Shown in pieces: positions 9,116 through 15,919 of a stretch of 27,511 nt of DNA. Source of the DNA: a virus. Numbering within the stretch: the stretch's first letter is position 1; every line of letters starts with the position of its first letter. The position numbers were made by a program, and so were the translations under genes. The notes under the pieces are model-generated. The model made no database searches, had not been told where the DNA came from, and saw only the letters and a list, made by a program, of their open reading frames with translations. The DNA lies in the IMG/VR virus record IMGVR_UViG_3300042465_002409, positions 1 through 27,511 of that record. One strand, 5' to 3'.

Positions 9116-10392
9116 ATCACGTTGTTTTTATAGGCTATCTTAACTTCGACTTGTAGCTGTTGTAGTTTGTCTTGCGGTCTTGTGTGGAAGGTGAATGATG
9201 AGGTGTTGACGATTGCCTCTACCAACTCCGAACCGATTTGCAGATAGACTTGCGGTGAGTAAATCAACTCCGACATCCAATTCGCATCTATAAGCCAATC
9301 ACTATTAAGAGTTAAGGTTTCCTCAAACTGCCCTGAATAAATCGTTTCGGCTACCTTAGTTCCGTAGATGTTTTGGTTCTTGCCAAAGGTCTGCTTTGAC
9401 ATTGTGCCGACCTTTCTATTTTTCATCGTAAAGGTGTAGCCATCAAAGCCACCTAACGAGTTCTTAAAGAACAAACGCTGTGGCACAAACCGCTCGCAGT
9501 CCTCGAACTCATAGTCTATCGTGTAGGCTTCGGTCGTTCTGCCCTCGCTGTAATAATCAGTAACGGATGGCTTTAAGTATTTGACCGCAACGGTATAGCT
9601 GCCATCGCTGTAAAAATCAACCAAGCCGTTAAAGATGCCAAAGGCACAAGCGTTGGAATCACTTACCGCACCATCGGCTGTTGCTCTTGCGTTGTAAAAG
9701 TCGTATTCTTTTTGATTGCTCCAAGCACCCATTTGATAGCTGCCTACTCTGCTGTCGGATGTTTGACCGCTTGCGAGTGACGATATTCCGTTAAGACCAG
9801 TATTCCACATTCCATCCAAAGGGTCGCTTACAGCTAATCCTGACGTAACTGAAAAGCTGCGAAGGTTGTTAGTTATTACCACTTGACCTGATGGCACTAC
9901 GGAAAGTATGCTGAAAAGCACCGATACAAAGTCATTCTCGCCTGCTCTTATCTTTCTTTTGGTAGGCTGCTTTGATAGTATCTTAGCCGTTGAGCCTGAT
10001 GTGTAATAGCCACTTGATACAAAATCTTCCCATTGGCGTTTGTAGCCTTGGAATACGATACCGCTTGCTGTGGTCACACCGCTTGCTACTACTGGTGGCG
10101 TTCCGTATTCCTCTTTAAATCCTACCTGATAAGTCGAAGCAATTAACGGATCTTGATAAAACGTAACTGCTGGCTTTGTGATAGGCACAAGCGTTTCAAT
10201 TACCCTCGCCACGTTAAAAAAGCCTTGGTTGTTTGGCAGCTTGTCGCACTTCAATCGGCTTAATAAAGTCGTTCCGCTTACGTCTGCGACATAGCGGTAG
10301 TTACCGCTTGCAAAGTTACTGCCTGAAACAACGAACAAAGCGTTGTCAGCGCTTAGTGTAACGCTCGGCTGTGATAGAATAGTTACGCTCAT
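9112..10392 (-). CDS. Tail structural protein, 426 aa
   Basis: A 426-residue beta-rich protein beginning MSVTILSQPSVTLSADNALF. The first 100 residues resemble an Ig-like or tail-sandwich domain (LFVVSGSNFASGNYRYVADV). Later parts include EAYTIDYEFEDCERFVPQRL and a C-terminal block ETLTLNSDWLIDANWMSELI, which resembles segments seen in baseplate or tail-tip proteins of Bacteroidota phages. No transmembrane or catalytic motif is seen. Both ends overlap neighbours by ATGA (190-aa gene upstream, 760-aa gene downstream), pointing to coordinated translation of a tail module. I cannot assign a precise position in the virion. Confidence 0.7.
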   Translation of the reverse strand: MSVTILSQPSVTLSADNALFVVSGSNFASGNYRYVADVSGTTLLSRLKCDKLPNNQGFFNVARVIETLVPITKPAVTFYQDPLIASTYQVGFKEEYGTPPVVASGVTTASGIVFQGYKRQWEDFVSSGYYTSGSTAKILSKQPTKRKIRAGENDFVSVLFSILSVVPSGQVVITNNLRSFSVTSGLAVSDPLDGMWNTGLNGISSLASGQTSDSRVGSYQMGAWSNQKEYDFYNARATADGAVSDSNACAFGIFNGLVDFYSDGSYTVAVKYLKPSVTDYYSEGRTTEAYTIDYEFEDCERFVPQRLFFKNSLGGFDGYTFTMKNRKVGTMSKQTFGKNQNIYGTKVAETIYSGQFEETLTLNSDWLIDANWMSELIYSPQVYLQIGSELVEAIVNTSSFTFHTRPQDKLQQLQVEVKIAYKNNVI

Positions 10393-10961
10393 ACTTTTAT
10401 AGAGATAGAAATGGACTTGCCGAACGCCTCGGCTACATCTTCGGTTAATACTTTTATAAGTGAATCGGGTAGTGCCTTGTCAAAGAATAGGGTTCGAGGC
10501 GTGCCAGTATTTATAATGCTTCTGCGGATTACATAAGCCAAGCCTTTGCGTGAGCCACCATCTTCGGGGACTATTGACTTTTGTTGCATCCATTTTTCAA
10601 TGCTTGCCCTTGTCGGGATAGGTGCATTTTTCCCATATTGGAATGGACTGCCTTGCGCTTTGTTGCCTGACTGCTTGCCAAGTACACCCTCGTTAAGAAA
10701 CTTCCAATAGTCAGCCATTGAAATTTCTACGGTGTACCCATTTCCCTCCTCCCTTACTTGTGATGGGTCAATAGACTGCCGAAGATTAAAAGAAGCGTTG
10801 TACTGACCAAAACGACCGCCCTTATCAAGGTTCTTTTGAGAATCTAAAACTACCTGCTTTGCAAACGCACCCAGCACCTTCTTAACGCCAGTCAGTTCGG
10901 CTGTGCTAAGACCGACAAAGTCCGTGCCTTGGATAGATTCGATTTGTAATAGCTTGTCCAT
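10389..10961 (-). CDS. Head-tail connector/tail completion-like protein, 190 aa
   Basis: A 190-residue protein with the look of HK97 gp10-like or phage virion morphogenesis proteins, which cap the tail or join it to the head. An N-terminal helix with a conserved-type AFAKQVVLDSQKNLDKGG is followed by a small beta domain (GYTVEISMADYWKFLNEGV), a basic loop (SPFQYGKNAPIPTRASIEKW), and RSIINTGTPRTLFFDKAL near 147-164. Residues such as YWKFLNEGV and the RT-LFFDKAL helix are typical of the group. It directly follows the tail assembly chaperone extension with a 25-nt gap and overlaps the next gene by ATGA. TACATTTAC lies five bases before the start. Confidence 0.65.
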   Translation of the reverse strand: MDKLLQIESIQGTDFVGLSTAELTGVKKVLGAFAKQVVLDSQKNLDKGGRFGQYNASFNLRQSIDPSQVREEGNGYTVEISMADYWKFLNEGVLGKQSGNKAQGSPFQYGKNAPIPTRASIEKWMQQKSIVPEDGGSRKGLAYVIRRSIINTGTPRTLFFDKALPDSLIKVLTEDVAEAFGKSISISIKV

Positions 10962-10986
10962 TACAAGTAAATGTAAAGACCCACTT

Positions 10987-11699
10987 TTATTGGCTTTTCA
11001 TTGCTTCGACCTCTTTCTTGTCTGCGTAATACTGAACGTAGTTTAAAAACTGCCTTGCGTTTAAATTAAAGATGGCATCCCATTTGAGAACGTCACCCAT
11101 AGCCAAAGAATCCACAACGACTATCCAGCCGTATTTCTTAGCGAGGTTAACTCCTTGTCCATCGTCTTCAGCACCGCCTCCGAATAATCCTTGATAATCG
11201 TCATAAAGCCTTCGGAGGCTAACAAGAAAAAACTAACAGCACCCCACACTTCCTTCATTGTAAGCTGCTTGAACTCCTCTGCTCTTTCGTGGTGCTTTGC
11301 CCCATCGTAAGGTAAAGTCCTAAACCACTTGCGCTCTCTCGCAAGCGTAGCCATTATTTTATGAAGGTTTTGAATGACTTGGTACTCGTCTGCCATTTCG
11401 TAACTCATCATCTCAATCAGCTGACCAGCGGTTAAAGTGTCGGTAAACAACGAAAGTTTGTAACGCTTTTTATTTAGGGTAAAGGTTTCCTTATATTGCA
11501 ACTTTGGCAAATCCTTCATCTCATCTTCGATTGCCTTGTACGCCTTGCCCACCTCGGTCATAGGTAGCTGTTTCGCTTCGTCTAAGCTAATTCCTTTGAG
11601 GACTGCAACGATAGCCACTTTCTTAATTTGCTCATCGCCAGTAGCCTCTATGGCTGCGATGCGTTGGAATTGGTCAATAGTTAGGGATGTAAATTTCAT
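10987..11699 (-). CDS. Tail assembly chaperone, -1 frameshift fusion form (gpGT-like), 237 aa
   Basis: I infer a second product of the chaperone gene. The -1 frame is open from the slippery heptamer U UUU UUC at 11232-11226 to a stop at 10989-10987, adding 79 residues after codon 158. The added sequence contains YGWIVVVDSLAMGDVLKWDA and ARQFLNYVQYYADKKEVEAM, which has the conserved pattern of gpT-type extensions (a GW...LA-GD-KWD core followed by a short helix). Upstream of the slip, the -1 frame is blocked by TAG at 11235-11233, just before the heptamer, which brackets the site. Long-tailed phages use such a rare fusion to load the tape measure protein. The slip position is the best heptamer I found, but it lies 36 codons before the zero-frame stop, further than usual. 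Confidence 0.7.
11121..11699 (-). CDS. Tail assembly chaperone, zero-frame form (gpG-like), 192 aa
   Basis: A 192-residue helical protein beginning MKFTSLTIDQFQRIAAIEAT. The pattern (an N-terminal SLTIDQFQ, a DEAKQLPMTEV helix, LPKLQYKETFTLNKKRYKL strands, and LTAGQLIEMMSYE then IQNLHKIMATL helices) matches tail assembly chaperones of Bacteroidota phages. The chosen ATG at 11699 overlaps the stop of the upstream methyltransferase by ATGA; a longer reading to 11846 would run far into that gene. The zero frame ends at TAG 11123-11121 after ELTSLRNTAG. An open -1 frame continues past it and carries a conserved-looking extension (see the fusion entry). It should act in the cytoplasm, coating the tape measure protein before tube polymerisation. 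Confidence 0.8.
   Translation of the reverse strand: MKFTSLTIDQFQRIAAIEATGDEQIKKVAIVAVLKGISLDEAKQLPMTEVGKAYKAIEDEMKDLPKLQYKETFTLNKKRYKLSLFTDTLTAGQLIEMMSYEMADEYQVIQNLHKIMATLARERKWFRTLPYDGAKHHERAEEFKQLTMKEVWGAVSFFLLASEGFMTIIKDYSEAVLKTMDKELTSLRNTAG
11226..11232 (-). other. Candidate -1 ribosomal slippery site U UUU UUC
   Basis: The zero-frame codons AGT TTT TTC form the canonical X XXY YYZ heptamer T TTT TTC. In the -1 frame an in-frame TAG lies just upstream of the heptamer, and the frame is then open for 79 codons. No other heptamer of this type was found between here and the zero-frame stop. Confidence 0.6.
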
Positions 11700-12202
11700 G
11701 GCTTGTAAAATATAGACAAGCACCTTCCACGCTCGTCTGCTGTGGTTTTGTTTTCGGGGTAGCCTAACGCTTTGATAAAGCCAGCTAAGTCTATTTGGTC
11801 GGTGTCGTGAATGATAAACGTACCGCCTGACTTTACCTTTTCCCAAAATAAAAGCAATTCAGGAACTACCGATTGTCCGTGCTGCGCATCGTGCATTATC
11901 ATTTCGACTGGCTCAATCCAATTTAGAACCTTTGCGCTCTCGCACATTGCTGCGGTGTTTACCTTGCATCCGTGACCTTCCAGCAAGTCGGTCACTTTGT
12001 CTAAGTAATCAATATGAATATCAACTAACGATACTTCCATACCAGCCAAACCCATAGCTAACGCAGAGTGACCTTGGAAGCAGCCGATGTCTAATGCGTG
12101 ACCTTTTAGCCTTTTGGCTTCGTCATACACTTGCAAAATGTGTTCCTTTGCTGTTACCCACGGATGCGAGTAGTCTAATTTCTCTAAGATCTTGCGTTCC
12201 AT
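11696..12202 (-). CDS. Class I SAM-dependent methyltransferase
   Basis: A 168-residue Rossmann-fold methyltransferase. Motif I is HALDIGCFQGHSALAMGLAG (residues about 35-54), the Gly-rich SAM loop; the next strand is MEVSLVDIHIDYL with the acidic residue that binds the ribose (D61). MIMHDAQHG at about 102-110 and SGGTFIIHDTD at about 129-139 are the later core strands, the second carrying HDTD as in the Methyltransf_24 group, which often acts on sugars or small molecules. It sits in a cassette with two glycosyltransferase-like genes and a DNA methyltransferase, overlapping the upstream glycosyltransferase by 19 nt and the tail chaperone by ATGA. Methylation of a glycan made by its neighbours is a reasonable guess; the substrate is unknown. 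Confidence 0.85.
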   Translation of the reverse strand: MERKILEKLDYSHPWVTAKEHILQVYDEAKRLKGHALDIGCFQGHSALAMGLAGMEVSLVDIHIDYLDKVTDLLEGHGCKVNTAAMCESAKVLNWIEPVEMIMHDAQHGQSVVPELLLFWEKVKSGGTFIIHDTDQIDLAGFIKALGYPENKTTADERGRCLSIFYKP

Positions 12203-12777
12203 ATTACGTGGTTTACTCGTTGAATTGGGTATTTATCTCTAAGCACTAAGTTTGTCAAAATAGCTTGGTCGTGCCTATGCTCTTTAAAATCGGGATGGTT
12301 TGGGATTTGACTGGGCGCATCGTTCACTAAATGCTCGTCTTGCATCCACTCTCTCCACTCGGTTACAAGTGCGATATTTTCATCGTTTGCCCTTAGACCT
12401 ATTAACCCAGCTTCAAGCTGATGGTCTATTCTCTCAATACAAGGCAGCATCCCCATTGCTTCTAAGCAATCGGCTTTAGTCCACTCTCTATGTAAATACC
12501 CTCTGCTGACAAATAGGTTATCCGAAACAACAACGTAGGCAGTTAGCCACTTCCAAAAGTCCTCCGTGTGGTAATCACCAGCATCAATGTAAAGGATGAA
12601 ATCTCCTTTGTATTTAGTCATGGTGTTTAAGAGTATTTCGGGCTTCCACCTCCAATAGTTATCACCCCTTCCTTTAGGGGATGGGTTGGTATAAGTTCTC
12701 AAAGGCAAGCCATTTACAAACTGCGTATTTGCAAGCTGCTCGTATTTACCGCTTCCGTAGTTTACCACTCTTATCAT
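12184..12777 (-). CDS. GT-A-like glycosyltransferase, 197 aa
   Basis: A 197-residue protein with glycosyltransferase features: YWRWKPEILLNTM (about 41-53), a DFILYIDAGDY strand (about 59-69) whose DAGD is a DxD-like metal and nucleotide-sugar site, and a C-terminal KEHRHDQAILTNLVL (about 165-179), whose HxxDQ-type segment is common in capsular and polysaccharide GT-A enzymes. No membrane anchor is present, so it should act in the cytoplasm. The start overlaps the DNA methyltransferase stop by ATGA. It may modify phage DNA, virion proteins or host envelope glycans. The acceptor cannot be told from sequence. Confidence 0.8.
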   Translation of the reverse strand: MIRVVNYGSGKYEQLANTQFVNGLPLRTYTNPSPKGRGDNYWRWKPEILLNTMTKYKGDFILYIDAGDYHTEDFWKWLTAYVVVSDNLFVSRGYLHREWTKADCLEAMGMLPCIERIDHQLEAGLIGLRANDENIALVTEWREWMQDEHLVNDAPSQIPNHPDFKEHRHDQAILTNLVLRDKYPIQRVNHVIWNARS

Positions 12778-13445
12778 GCAAAAAGGCTTAGTTGTTTTAT
12801 GTGTGAATTTACACGCTTTATTCCATCGGCAAAATAGTCATGATCAAGTTCGCAACCAGTTAAGTGGTATCCGTAGTCGTGGCAAGCTATTGCAATGCTC
12901 ATGCTTCCAAGATGCGTGTCAAGTATCTTGTCGCCTTGTTTGGCGTAGTTATGTAGCAGCCACTTATATAATTGTGTAGGTTTTTGAGTTGGGTGTATTC
13001 TTGTTTCTTTATTTTTCATGTCACCTTGTAACATTCCGTTCCATACAAAACGATATTTTTTTAATGCTTTTTCAAAACTTGTATAAGCCAATTCTCCGTC
13101 GCTAAAATCCTGAAATTCCATACCTTTATCCCAAAATATCCACCCCATTGATGGCTTTTGTATTTTATCAATCATATAATTTGCGCCCCAAATAATTTGA
13201 TTTTTAGATACTCTAAATAGTTCATTAAAATATTCTTGATTTGGGGGTTGTTTATCCCAATTTTTAGGCGTGTATTTTGTTGCTTTTGTTGCTTTTCCTC
13301 TTGAGTGATTTTTGCAGCCATCTTCACCAATACCATACGGAGGATCAACAATCGCAAGTTCAAAATGCTTGTCAGGATATTGCGCCATTAACTCCATGTT
13401 GTCGCATAGGCGCAGGTCAAGAAGGTCGGTTTTAAATTGGCTCAT
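12774..13445 (-). CDS. Site-specific DNA methyltransferase (N4/N6 type)
   Basis: A 223-residue DNA amino-methyltransferase of the N-4/N-6 family. The catalytic motif IV is DPPY at residues 34-37 (VDPPYGIG), and the SAM-binding motif I lies near the C-terminus as DTHLGSMS (176-183), so the order is the beta class. HPTQKP at 151-156 is the family hallmark beside motif X. WDKGMEFQ and a Lys/Asn-rich segment between them form the small target-recognition region. No restriction nuclease is adjacent, so it is an orphan methylase, probably protecting phage DNA from host restriction or marking it. It overlaps both neighbours by ATGA. The 223-aa length is compact but complete. Confidence 0.92.
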   Translation of the reverse strand: MSQFKTDLLDLRLCDNMELMAQYPDKHFELAIVDPPYGIGEDGCKNHSRGKATKATKYTPKNWDKQPPNQEYFNELFRVSKNQIIWGANYMIDKIQKPSMGWIFWDKGMEFQDFSDGELAYTSFEKALKKYRFVWNGMLQGDMKNKETRIHPTQKPTQLYKWLLHNYAKQGDKILDTHLGSMSIAIACHDYGYHLTGCELDHDYFADGIKRVNSHIKQLSLFA

Positions 13446-14104
13446 AGCAGTCTGTTTTTTATCTCAATGTATGATTGCCCCCTGCCTTGCGTGCCGTGGC
13501 TGTCAGCGTAAATGTGTGTAAGTCCACCAGCAGCCGTGACCTTAAACTGAAAGTATGCGCTGCAATATCTCTCCACGATGTGACCAGCTTGCTCGTGTTC
13601 GGGGTCAAGGTCGCTCTGCATTAATGTATTAATAAAGGGATGAATCTTATCAATAAACAGCGTATAATTGGACGTCATCGGTAAAGGGTCATTGCTGACC
13701 GATACATCCAGCCTCCGTAGTTCAGGCTTTATTCCGTTGTAGTTCCACCACGTATTATCAGCGTAAGGATGCCAAAAGTAAGCTGCCGAAGACATTGGCT
13801 GCTTCCATCCCAATAAGTTTACATCGTACTCAAATAGATTAACGATGTCGGCTGTGATTAGTCCGTTTCGTGCCACAGCGTACCAGCCAGTCCAAGCCAC
13901 TAAGTTCGGGAGGTGTTCGATGTTGTCGGGTAGGTTTCTCGCTACGATAACTTTCTTTTCGCCAATAAACTGGTCTAATAAGTTAATCGGTCGCTGCCCT
14001 AAAAACACATACCTTACATCGGGTAATTGGTCAAACTTGCCAGCTTGAATGTAGTCTAATACAATCTGCTGGTCGTGTACAAAAATAAAGGTCTGCGCTT
14101 TCAT
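13442..14104 (-). CDS. Glycosyltransferase-like protein, 220 aa
   Basis: A 220-residue protein beginning MKAQTFIFVHDQQIVLDYIQ. The first strand plus a VRYVFLGQRPINLLDQ segment and a VIVARNLPDNIEHLPNLVAW region look like the nucleotide-sugar half of a GT-A or related transferase. YAVARNGLITADIVNLFEYD (about 75-94) resembles a donor-binding strand ending in YDV. HIYADSHGTQGRG near the C-terminus is unusual. I cannot name the family. Its position with another glycosyltransferase and two methyltransferases supports a role in making or modifying a sugar group. The start lies 10 nt past the terminase large subunit stop, and the stop overlaps the DNA methyltransferase start by ATGA. Confidence 0.6.
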   Translation of the reverse strand: MKAQTFIFVHDQQIVLDYIQAGKFDQLPDVRYVFLGQRPINLLDQFIGEKKVIVARNLPDNIEHLPNLVAWTGWYAVARNGLITADIVNLFEYDVNLLGWKQPMSSAAYFWHPYADNTWWNYNGIKPELRRLDVSVSNDPLPMTSNYTLFIDKIHPFINTLMQSDLDPEHEQAGHIVERYCSAYFQFKVTAAGGLTHIYADSHGTQGRGQSYIEIKNRLL

Positions 14105-14114
14105 CGTTGTCGTT

Positions 14115-15294
14115 TTACGCCTGCAATATAAAATATTTTCCTGAGTTAGCCACTTTTAATTTATTGAGTGCCACATATCTAAGCGCATCAATAGCGTGGT
14201 TTTGGAAATCTACTGGCTCGTCAAGCATTTTACCATTCTTGTCTTGCTTCCACTTGTATTCTCTAAATTCCTTAATAAGATTCACGCTGTTTTTAGTAAC
14301 GTGTATCTTTTGCCTTCTTAATATGTCAATTGAGTTGCGTATGCTATCAGGCCCCTTTTTTGCTGGATGTATGTTAAACCCAAGCCTATGAACTTCTTCA
14401 ATGCTTTTTGGCTCTGCGCTGTCTGCAATTATTTCTTGGGTTCGGTTTATAGCCATTGCTTTCATTTTTGATGCTATATCTTGATTGGTCAAATTTCTTT
14501 CATAAATTAATTCTTCAACATACAAATCATCTCCCTTTTTCCATACAGCAATTAAAGCAGTTGGATCATTGGTAAATCCCCAGTCTAATCCAAGCGAAAC
14601 AAACTTGCAATTGATTCTATCAATGTCATCAACTTGTTCCCAATTCTCAAAAACAGCCCCTTGAAGCGTTCCAATTTGACCAAGCCCATACACCTTCCAC
14701 CAATTAGCCCAATATTCAGATGTCTTTGCTTTTTCCCGTGCTTGCTCTATGTCTTTTTTAATTGTGTCAGGAAGCGCCTCGTTATCTAAATAATTTAAAA
14801 CAATTAATTCGGAATCAGGCTCTTTTAAAACTTCGGTATGCGCCCAAAATTCAGCAGTTGGATTAAAGTCCAACCAAATATCTTCACTTGTTCTTATTGC
14901 TAATTGATGATATGATTCAAAAGTTATGTTGTTGCACTCATTGATATAAAGAACCTGCCTTCTTGCGCCTCGTAATTTTTCTTCTTGGTCTGCAGAAAAA
15001 AACTCAATATAACTTCCATTGCTAAATCTATAAGTCAACAATGTACTATTCCAGCCTTCATTTCTCCATCGATTTGTGGCTACCATTATTTTCTTAAAAT
15101 CCTTAATCGCACCCCGTCGAAGATGAGGTATAGATTCCGAAACAACGCTAATTTCTTTTAGCGATGCACGTGCTGCCAAATCTATTAAAATAGGCAATAT
15201 TCCAAACGTCTTTCCAATTCACCCCCTCCGTTGCCAAAGGGGGTTAACGCCCTGCAGATGTTCCACCCTGGACTACTTTCTTTCGGGCGGTCAT
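14115..15294 (-). CDS. terL: Terminase large subunit, interrupted in the Walker A motif by a 37-nt gap
   Basis: The packaging motor ATPase and nuclease. The gene starts at ATG 15294 and encodes MTARKKVVQGGTSAG, then CGT and a UAA stop. The frame resumes at AAG 15212 as KTFGILPILIDLAARA, so the two halves join into a perfect P-loop GGTSAGKT and a 380-residue protein. Other motifs are intact: Walker B VLYINEC (about 102-108), a coupling-type LDFNPT (about 129-134), and the RuvC-like nuclease aspartates in LGLDWGF (D225), IADSAEP (D279) and NHAIDALRY (D357). No complete reading frame covers Walker A, so the gene needs ribosomal bypassing, RNA processing or reinitiation to work. It is essential to a tailed phage, and its other motifs are undamaged, which argues against simple decay. 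It lies 14 nt downstream of the HNH gene. Confidence 0.85.
15213..15249 (-). other. Putative 37-nt translational bypass gap in terL (hairpin between Gly codons)
   Basis: Takeoff codon GGG (15252-15250) is followed by CGT, the stop UAA, a hairpin and then GGA (15215-15213), after which reading continues at AAG. The gap is 37 nt including GGA, not a multiple of three. The hairpin ACCCCCTT/GAGGGGGT (8 bp, last pair G-U, loop about 8 nt) fills most of it and ends a few bases before the landing codon. Takeoff and landing both encode Gly, as in T4 gene 60, where GGA hops to GGA across 50 nt. Bypassing is an inference. A palindromic element insertion that inactivated terL, or removal at the RNA level, is the alternative. 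Confidence 0.6.
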
Positions 15295-15300
15295 CTGCAG
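15252..15300 (-). promoter_or_regulatory. Hairpin sequestering the terL start codon and ending at the takeoff codon
   Basis: CTGCAGATG (15300-15292, containing the ATG) pairs perfectly with CATCTGCAG (15260-15252), whose last G is the first base of the takeoff GGG. An inner helix CCGCCC/GGGTGG (15290-15285 with 15268-15263, one G-U) extends it. The start codon is therefore buried in at least 15 bp, and ribosomes leaving the HNH gene 14 nt upstream could open it. It also forms a 5' stem directly abutting the gap hairpin. Confidence 0.65.
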
Positions 15301-15308
15301 TAGCTTGT

Positions 15309-15878
15309 TTATTGCGCTTGTGCGTATAAATGTTTGTACTCCCATTTGTATCCGTATGCTGTTTTGTATCGTTTTTCTTTTTTGCAACACTTAATAATAC
15401 CAACGGTATTATAGCCTTGTTCACGCAATATTTGCTTTATACTTCCCCATTCTTTTATAATCTTTCCATTTATATCTAACTGCAACACAGCAAGGCTTTG
15501 TGGATTGTCTTTTCCCTTTGCCTTGATATTTAAACCGGTATCAAAAGAATGTTTAATATTTTCGCTTGGTGTAGCCCACTCTAAATTAGAAACGCAATTG
15601 TTTATCTTGTTGCCATCTTTGTGATTAATTTGGCTTTTCAATTCTTTATTTGTAATAAAGGCAAATCCCACAAGCCTATGAACCATATGGTATTTTCTCT
15701 TTCCGTTTTTAAACAGCTTGACTTGATAATACCCAGCCCCCTTTAATCTTAGCGTGATTGGTTTTGCAACACAATGCTGGGGGTTTGTTGAATTTCCATT
15801 ACCCTTGCTTCTTACGTTTCCGATATTAGAAACCTCGTAAAGCCCCTCGTATCCAATTATATCTTTCCATTTTTCCAT
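15309..15878 (-). CDS. HNH homing endonuclease (NUMOD4-HNH-NUMOD1)
   Basis: A 189-residue intron/phage-type homing endonuclease. Residues 1-45 are a NUMOD4 DNA-binding module (EKWKDIIGYEGLYEVSNIGN). Residues about 62-110 are an HNH_3 nuclease (VHRLVGFAF, then QINHKDGNKINNCVSNLEWA with catalytic-type H86 and N98). Residues about 129-185 are a NUMOD1 module (LQLDINGKIIKEWGSIKQIL and a TAYGYKWEYK end). It is intact and sits between terS and terL. The terL Walker A codons lie about 60 nt beyond its stop and contain the 37-nt gap, so the gap may mark the cleavage site and protect the carrier copy. A -7 promoter box lies four bases before its ATG. I see no group I ribozyme around it. Confidence 0.93.
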   Translation of the reverse strand: MEKWKDIIGYEGLYEVSNIGNVRSKGNGNSTNPQHCVAKPITLRLKGAGYYQVKLFKNGKRKYHMVHRLVGFAFITNKELKSQINHKDGNKINNCVSNLEWATPSENIKHSFDTGLNIKAKGKDNPQSLAVLQLDINGKIIKEWGSIKQILREQGYNTVGIIKCCKKEKRYKTAYGYKWEYKHLYAQAQ

Positions 15879-15881
15879 TTA

Positions 15882-15889
15882 CAAATATA
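15882..15889 (-). promoter_or_regulatory. Bacteroidota -7 box (TATATTTG) before the HNH gene
   Basis: The minus strand reads TATATTTG, an exact TAnnTTTG, ending three bases before the ATG of the HNH endonuclease. A clear TTG -33 element is not seen 17-23 nt upstream. If used, the transcript would start at or next to the ATG and be nearly leaderless. It would give the endonuclease its own expression. Confidence 0.55.
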
Positions 15890-15919
15890 ATTGTTTTTCC
15901 GTTAACTTTTACCACCTTG

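Noticed and set aside
15213-15252. Simple sequencing frameshift in terL
   Set aside because: Both a UAA in the upstream frame and a UGA in the downstream frame would have to be removed, and the flanks join perfectly only if 37 nt are skipped. Raw reads should still be checked.
15252-15311. Group I intron 3' signature (TAGTCCAGGG, like the S element of the Azoarcus intron) after the HNH gene
   Set aside because: The letters encode VVQGGTSAG of TerL. No P3-P8 core or matching R element is visible, and fewer than 60 nt of non-coding sequence separate terS from the HNH start, too little for a ribozyme.
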